From the NCBI GenBank assembly GCA_005879315.1, contig VBLC01000072.1, positions 1-43,268 of the forward strand: a stretch of 43,268 nucleotides of DNA. Reading direction: 5' to 3'. The position numbers were made by a program, and so were the translations under genes. The notes under the pieces were generated by a model. That model was not told where the DNA came from. It saw only the letters and a list, made by a program, of their open reading frames with translations, and made no database searches. The DNA is from Deltaproteobacteria bacterium. GTDB taxonomy: Bacteria > Myxococcota > Myxococcia > Myxococcales > 40CM-4-68-19. This document shows, in pieces, positions 41,201 through 43,268 of this stretch. Each line of letters opens with the position of its first letter. Position 1 is the stretch's first letter.

Positions 41201-41715
41201 TCACCATCACCGGCTCGGGGTCGACCACGCATGCGACCACCGTGCAGCTCACCGTCACGGCGCCGCCCGCCAACCCGATCGTCAACGGCGGCTTCGAGAC
41301 CGGCAACTTCAGCGGCTGGACGACCGCCGGCGCGACGTCCATCAGCACGACGGCCCATTCGGGGACGTACTCGGCGCTGGTGGGCAGCGCAAATCCCTTC
41401 AACGGCGACAGCTCCATCCGCCAGACGTTCACCGCGCCGGCAGGGACCGGGCACACGCTCACCTTCTGGTACCGCGTGGTCTGCACCGATTCCGTGACGT
41501 ACGACTGGGCGACCGCGACGCTCAAGGACAACACGACCAACACCACCACCACCGTGCTTGCCAGGACCTGCACCAACAACGGCACCTGGGTGCAGAAGAG
41601 CGCGAGCTTGACGGGCGGCCACAGCTACACGTTGACGCTCATCGATCACGACGATAACTGGGCCAGCCCGCCAGACCCGACCTACACGCTCTACGACGAC
41701 GTGACCGTGCAATGA
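38281..41715 (+). CDS. Large secreted repeat protein with Ig-like and carbohydrate-binding-like modules
   Basis: The protein has 1144 residues. MSKTPWITTLILLLACGQ gives either a lipobox (Cys at LLAC) or a Sec signal. Residues up to about 537 form a beta-rich unknown domain with an NHYVQIVNTDFAIFNKSG start and DDCTFWVTSEYIP near the end, propeller-like. Then come modules in order A-B-A-A-B: A (DFSISANPSALSIQQG, 539-640; DFTIAATPSSQTVVQG, 795-895; DFSISASPASQSVNQG, 896-997) is a Thr/Ser-rich Ig-like repeat; B (NPIVNGGFEAGNLSGW, 641-790; NPIVNGGFETGNFSGW, 998-1144) is a carbohydrate-binding-like sandwich with DHDDNW and TYDWATATL. No protease residues were recognised. It is likely a surface or secreted binding protein. 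A GGGGG motif precedes the ATG. Confidence 0.85.
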   Translation: MSKTPWITTLILLLACGQMPSTNAADGVQELRSPAVDAAENHDVSPPLYLMEPAPEQSGLIEHEVKPIPRHYNRNVSGADPVRQSAPIALLAPAPITNFDGVGNGFTGPQGTFTVNAAPPDTNGDVGPNHYVQIVNTDFAIFNKSGTAVYGPVPVNTLWSGFGGLCQTDNDGDPIVLYDPIADRWLISQFAVTSPNPNYYQCVAISQTPDPTGAYNRYSFPYTAFPDYPKFGVWPDGYYVTYNMFTGGSTFAGAKICAMDRTHMLTGAAATQQCFNTSTSYGGLLPSDLDGASQPPAGSPNYVVGLGATANTLAFWTFHVDWTTPANSTFTGPVTLNSANYAEACNGGTCIPQSGTNQQLDSLADRLMFRLAYRNLGDHEALVVNHSITAGSSTGVRWYELRPDTNHNLSIFQQGTYAPDALYRWMGSAAMDQAGNIAIGFSVSSSSTKPAIHYTGRLAGDSPGLMTQGEASLIDGAGSQLTNLSRWGDYSMLAVDPSDDCTFWVTSEYIPSNGTFNWKTRIGSFKLPGCPATPPPTNDFSISANPSALSIQQGQSGNSTISTAVTRGSAETVTFSASGQPAGVTVSFSPGSVTAGGSSTMTVTVAAGAATGSSSITVTGTATSATHATSVSLTVSPPPGSNPIVNGGFEAGNLSGWTSTGSTSVVGTSHSGSWAAQVGSTNPGTDSSIAQTFVATSGGGTLSFWYQIHCPDTITYDWASATLTDNTAGTSTTMLANTCSNDGTWHQATTSIAASAGGHSFTLKLANHDDNYPGDPTYTWYDDVVYTSNAPPAPDFTIAATPSSQTVVQGNGTSYTATVTAQNGFTGTVNFSVTGLPTGAGGTFTPASVNGSGTSTLSVTTATTTPTGSYPLTITGTSGSITHTAGVTLVVQAPSDFSISASPASQSVNQGSSTTYTVSTAVTSGAAQSVSLSASGLPAGASASFNPASVTAGNSSTLTVSTSSSTPVGGPTTLTITGSGSTTHATTVQLTVTAPPANPIVNGGFETGNFSGWTTAGATSISTTAHSGTYSALVGSANPFNGDSSIRQTFTAPAGTGHTLTFWYRVVCTDSVTYDWATATLKDNTTNTTTTVLARTCTNNGTWVQKSASLTGGHSYTLTLIDHDDNWASPPDPTYTLYDDVTVQ

Positions 41716-41750
41716 CGGGCAGGTGATCGTCGGATCAGACAGCGCGCTCG

Positions 41751-42860
41751 CTAGTTCGTGGTGAGCGCTTCCGTCTCTTTGGCGATGGCGCCCTTCCAGG
41801 TCTCCGCGTCGCGGTTGGAGGCCACCGCCTTCTCCGCCTTCGCCTGCTTCTGCCGCTGCACCAGATCGGCGTGCGTCGAGAAATACCCGAGCGACTTGCC
41901 GATGAGCTGGCGCAAGTCGGTGAACTCGTGGTCGACCATGAACTTCTCCAGATCGGCCTTCAGCTCGCTGACGATCTCGTAGCCGCGCAGCATCGCGCCC
42001 GTGCAGACTTGCACGGTGTGCGCGCCGAGGAGGAAGAACTGCGCCGCGTCGGCGCCCGTCTCGATGCCGCCCATTCCCGAGATGGGCACGCCGGGGAGCG
42101 CGCGGGCGATCTCCATGATCTGCCGCAGCGCGATCGGCCGCACCGCCTGGCCGGAATAGCCGCCCGGCACGGTGTATCCCTCGACCGTGGGCAGCGGCCG
42201 CAGCGTCCGCAGATCGATCCCGATCACCGAGAGGATGGTGTTGATGGCGCTGATTCCATCGCATCCGGCCTTGATGGCCGCAGCTGCCGGCTCGACGATG
42301 TGGCTGACGTTCGGGGTCATCTTCGCCCAGACCGGAATCCGCGCGACCTCCTTGACCCAGCCGCACACCTCCGCCACCAGGTCGGGATTCTCGCCCATCG
42401 CCATGCCCATCTTGCGCTCGGGCAGGCCGTGCGGACACGACAGATTCAGCTCGAATCCGTCGACACCGGTCTCTTGCACGCGGCGGACGATCTCGTGCCA
42501 CGCCTCGCGCCGATACTCCTCCATGACCGAGGCGATCAGCACCTTCTTCGGGTAGTGCTTCTTCAGCTGGCGCAATTCGTCGAGCCACGTCTCGAAGGGC
42601 CGGTCGCTGATCAGCTCGATGTTCTCGAAGCCGATCACTTCGCCCGACTCGCGCCCGCGCAGCTTGCCGTAGCGGGGCGCGGTGTTGATCACCTTCGCCG
42701 CTTCCAGCGAGATGGTCTTGATGACCACGCCGCCCCAGCCCAGATCGTAGCTCTTGGCGATGACCTTCCCGTTGGTGCCGGGCGGCCCCGAGGCGAGCAG
42801 GAAGGGGTTGTCGAACTCGATGCGGCCGTTGATCTGGATGGCGAGCGATGGTCGAGCCAT
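41751..42860 (-). CDS. preA: PreA-like dihydropyrimidine dehydrogenase subunit (DHOD fold), lacking ferredoxin domain
   Basis: The protein has 369 residues. The dihydroorotate-dehydrogenase-like barrel binds FMN and reduces or oxidises pyrimidines. NPFLLASGPPGTNG, the catalytic motif NLSCPHGLPERKMG, VWAKMTPNV and the FMN-phosphate region GVPISGMGGIETGADAAQFFLLGAHTVQVCT match PreA and DPD domains. E. coli PreA (about 411 residues) ends in a 4Fe-4S domain; here the tail (LVQRQKQAKAEKAVASNRDAETWKGAI) has no CxxCxxC, so electron transfer must use another partner. No PreT gene is nearby. A good ribosome site (GGAGG) precedes the ATG. A stand-alone dihydroorotate dehydrogenase is a less likely reading. 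Confidence 0.88.
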   Translation of the reverse strand: MARPSLAIQINGRIEFDNPFLLASGPPGTNGKVIAKSYDLGWGGVVIKTISLEAAKVINTAPRYGKLRGRESGEVIGFENIELISDRPFETWLDELRQLKKHYPKKVLIASVMEEYRREAWHEIVRRVQETGVDGFELNLSCPHGLPERKMGMAMGENPDLVAEVCGWVKEVARIPVWAKMTPNVSHIVEPAAAAIKAGCDGISAINTILSVIGIDLRTLRPLPTVEGYTVPGGYSGQAVRPIALRQIMEIARALPGVPISGMGGIETGADAAQFFLLGAHTVQVCTGAMLRGYEIVSELKADLEKFMVDHEFTDLRQLIGKSLGYFSTHADLVQRQKQAKAEKAVASNRDAETWKGAIAKETEALTTN

Positions 42861-42898
42861 GGCCGTTTTCCTCCAGTAGAAGCGGCCATTCTACCCCT

Positions 42899-43268
42899 TC
42901 AGCGGGCTCCTGCGATGATGCGGGCGAAGTCCTCTGCCTTGAGCGACGCGCCGCCCACCAGCGCGCCGTCGATGTCGGGCTGGGCCAGGAGCTCGGCGGC
43001 GTTCTCGGGCTTGACCGAGCCGCCGTACTGGATCCGCACGGCTTCGGCTGCCGGCGCGCCGGCCAGCTCGCGCACGAGCCCGCGGATCTGCCCGTGCACC
43101 TCCTGGGCCTGGGCGGTGGTCGCGGTCTTGCCCGTGCCGATGGCCCAGACGGGCTCGTAGGCGAGAGTGCAGCGGCCGACCTGCTCGGCGGAGATGCCGG
43201 CCAGCGCTTGGCGCACCTGGCGCGAGACCACTTCCCAGGTCCGGTTGGCCTCGCGCTCCTGCAAGGTC
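42899..43268 (-). CDS. tpiA: Triosephosphate isomerase, C-terminal part (runs off the window)
   Basis: The frame is open at the right edge, so the N-terminal half is missing; about 123 residues are seen. The protein interconverts dihydroxyacetone phosphate and glyceraldehyde 3-phosphate in glycolysis. The catalytic-glutamate motif [15 protein letters not shown], the phosphate-binding [10 protein letters not shown] and [15 protein letters not shown] near the end are diagnostic. The C-terminus stops normally. The next gene on the same strand (preA) starts 38 bp after it, so they may be co-transcribed. Confidence 0.95.
   Translation of the reverse strand, partial: TLQEREANRTWEVVSRQVRQALAGISAEQVGRCTLAYEPVWAIGTGKTATTAQAQEVHGQIRGLVRELAGAPAAEAVRIQYGGSVKPENAAELLAQPDIDGALVGGASLKAEDFARIIAGAR

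Overview
This window is about 43.3 kb of very GC-rich bacterial DNA with dense, often overlapping genes. It looks like a chromosomal segment of a deltaproteobacterium, most likely Myxococcota. The inference rests on high GC, sigma-54 regulation of a large exopolysaccharide (EPS) locus, a short outer-membrane polysaccharide export (OPX) lipoprotein paired with a beta-barrel protein, a family-5 uracil-DNA glycosylase and a prolyl oligopeptidase. No rRNA, tRNA, IS element or CRISPR array was seen, and the taxonomic call is an inference.

Layout. 1-1917: 3' part of a prolyl oligopeptidase (+). 2048-3583: a beta-propeller lipoprotein (-). 3744-24688: one long minus-strand EPS operon. In order of transcription it encodes an OPX lipoprotein, a beta-barrel protein, a polysaccharide co-polymerase, a CpsD-like ATPase with a broken P-loop, a polyprenyl-phosphate sugar transferase with a large insert, two FemAB/GNAT-type acyltransferases flanking a DegT-type aminotransferase, a polysaccharide deacetylase, a Wzx flippase, two GT4 glycosyltransferases, an asparagine synthetase-glycosyltransferase fusion, a heparinase II/III-like protein and a WbpA-like UDP-sugar dehydrogenase. 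24689-27151: a regulatory hub with three candidate sigma-54 (-24/-12) promoters, two inverted repeats between the divergent pair, a 61-aa membrane protein and a sigma-54 response regulator. 27152-28785: alpha/beta hydrolase and FabG-like reductase (-). 28801-31857: a second small glycan set (+): GT87-type mannosyltransferase, WecE aminotransferase and a DxD glycosyltransferase. 31829-34522: a stop/start-overlapping minus-strand chain (RRM protein, uracil-DNA glycosylase, tiny Tat-signal protein, amidase). 34613-36352: an ABC-2 ATPase-permease fusion. 36349-38052: an M30-like metalloprotease lipoprotein. 38281-41715: a large secreted repeat protein. 41751-42860: PreA-like dihydropyrimidine dehydrogenase. 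42899-end: 3' part of triosephosphate isomerase.

How it fits together. The EPS operon supplies sugar activation, priming, chain assembly, flipping, chain-length control and export for a cell-surface polymer. The gene set closely resembles the exosortase-A (XrtA/PEP-CTERM) type of EPS locus, but no exosortase, PEP-CTERM protein, Wzy polymerase or sensor kinase is visible here. The response regulator just upstream carries the GAFTGA sigma-54 contact loop and is itself preceded by a -24/-12 element, which suggests an autoregulated switch controlling the operon.

The most unusual features are the sigma-54 hub, the lysine-less Walker A of the CpsD-like protein, a ~110-residue Ala/Pro/Val-rich insert in the priming transferase, the AsnB-glycosyltransferase fusion, and a dispersed family of degenerate 6-bp-periodic, often hairpin-forming intergenic repeats at four positions.
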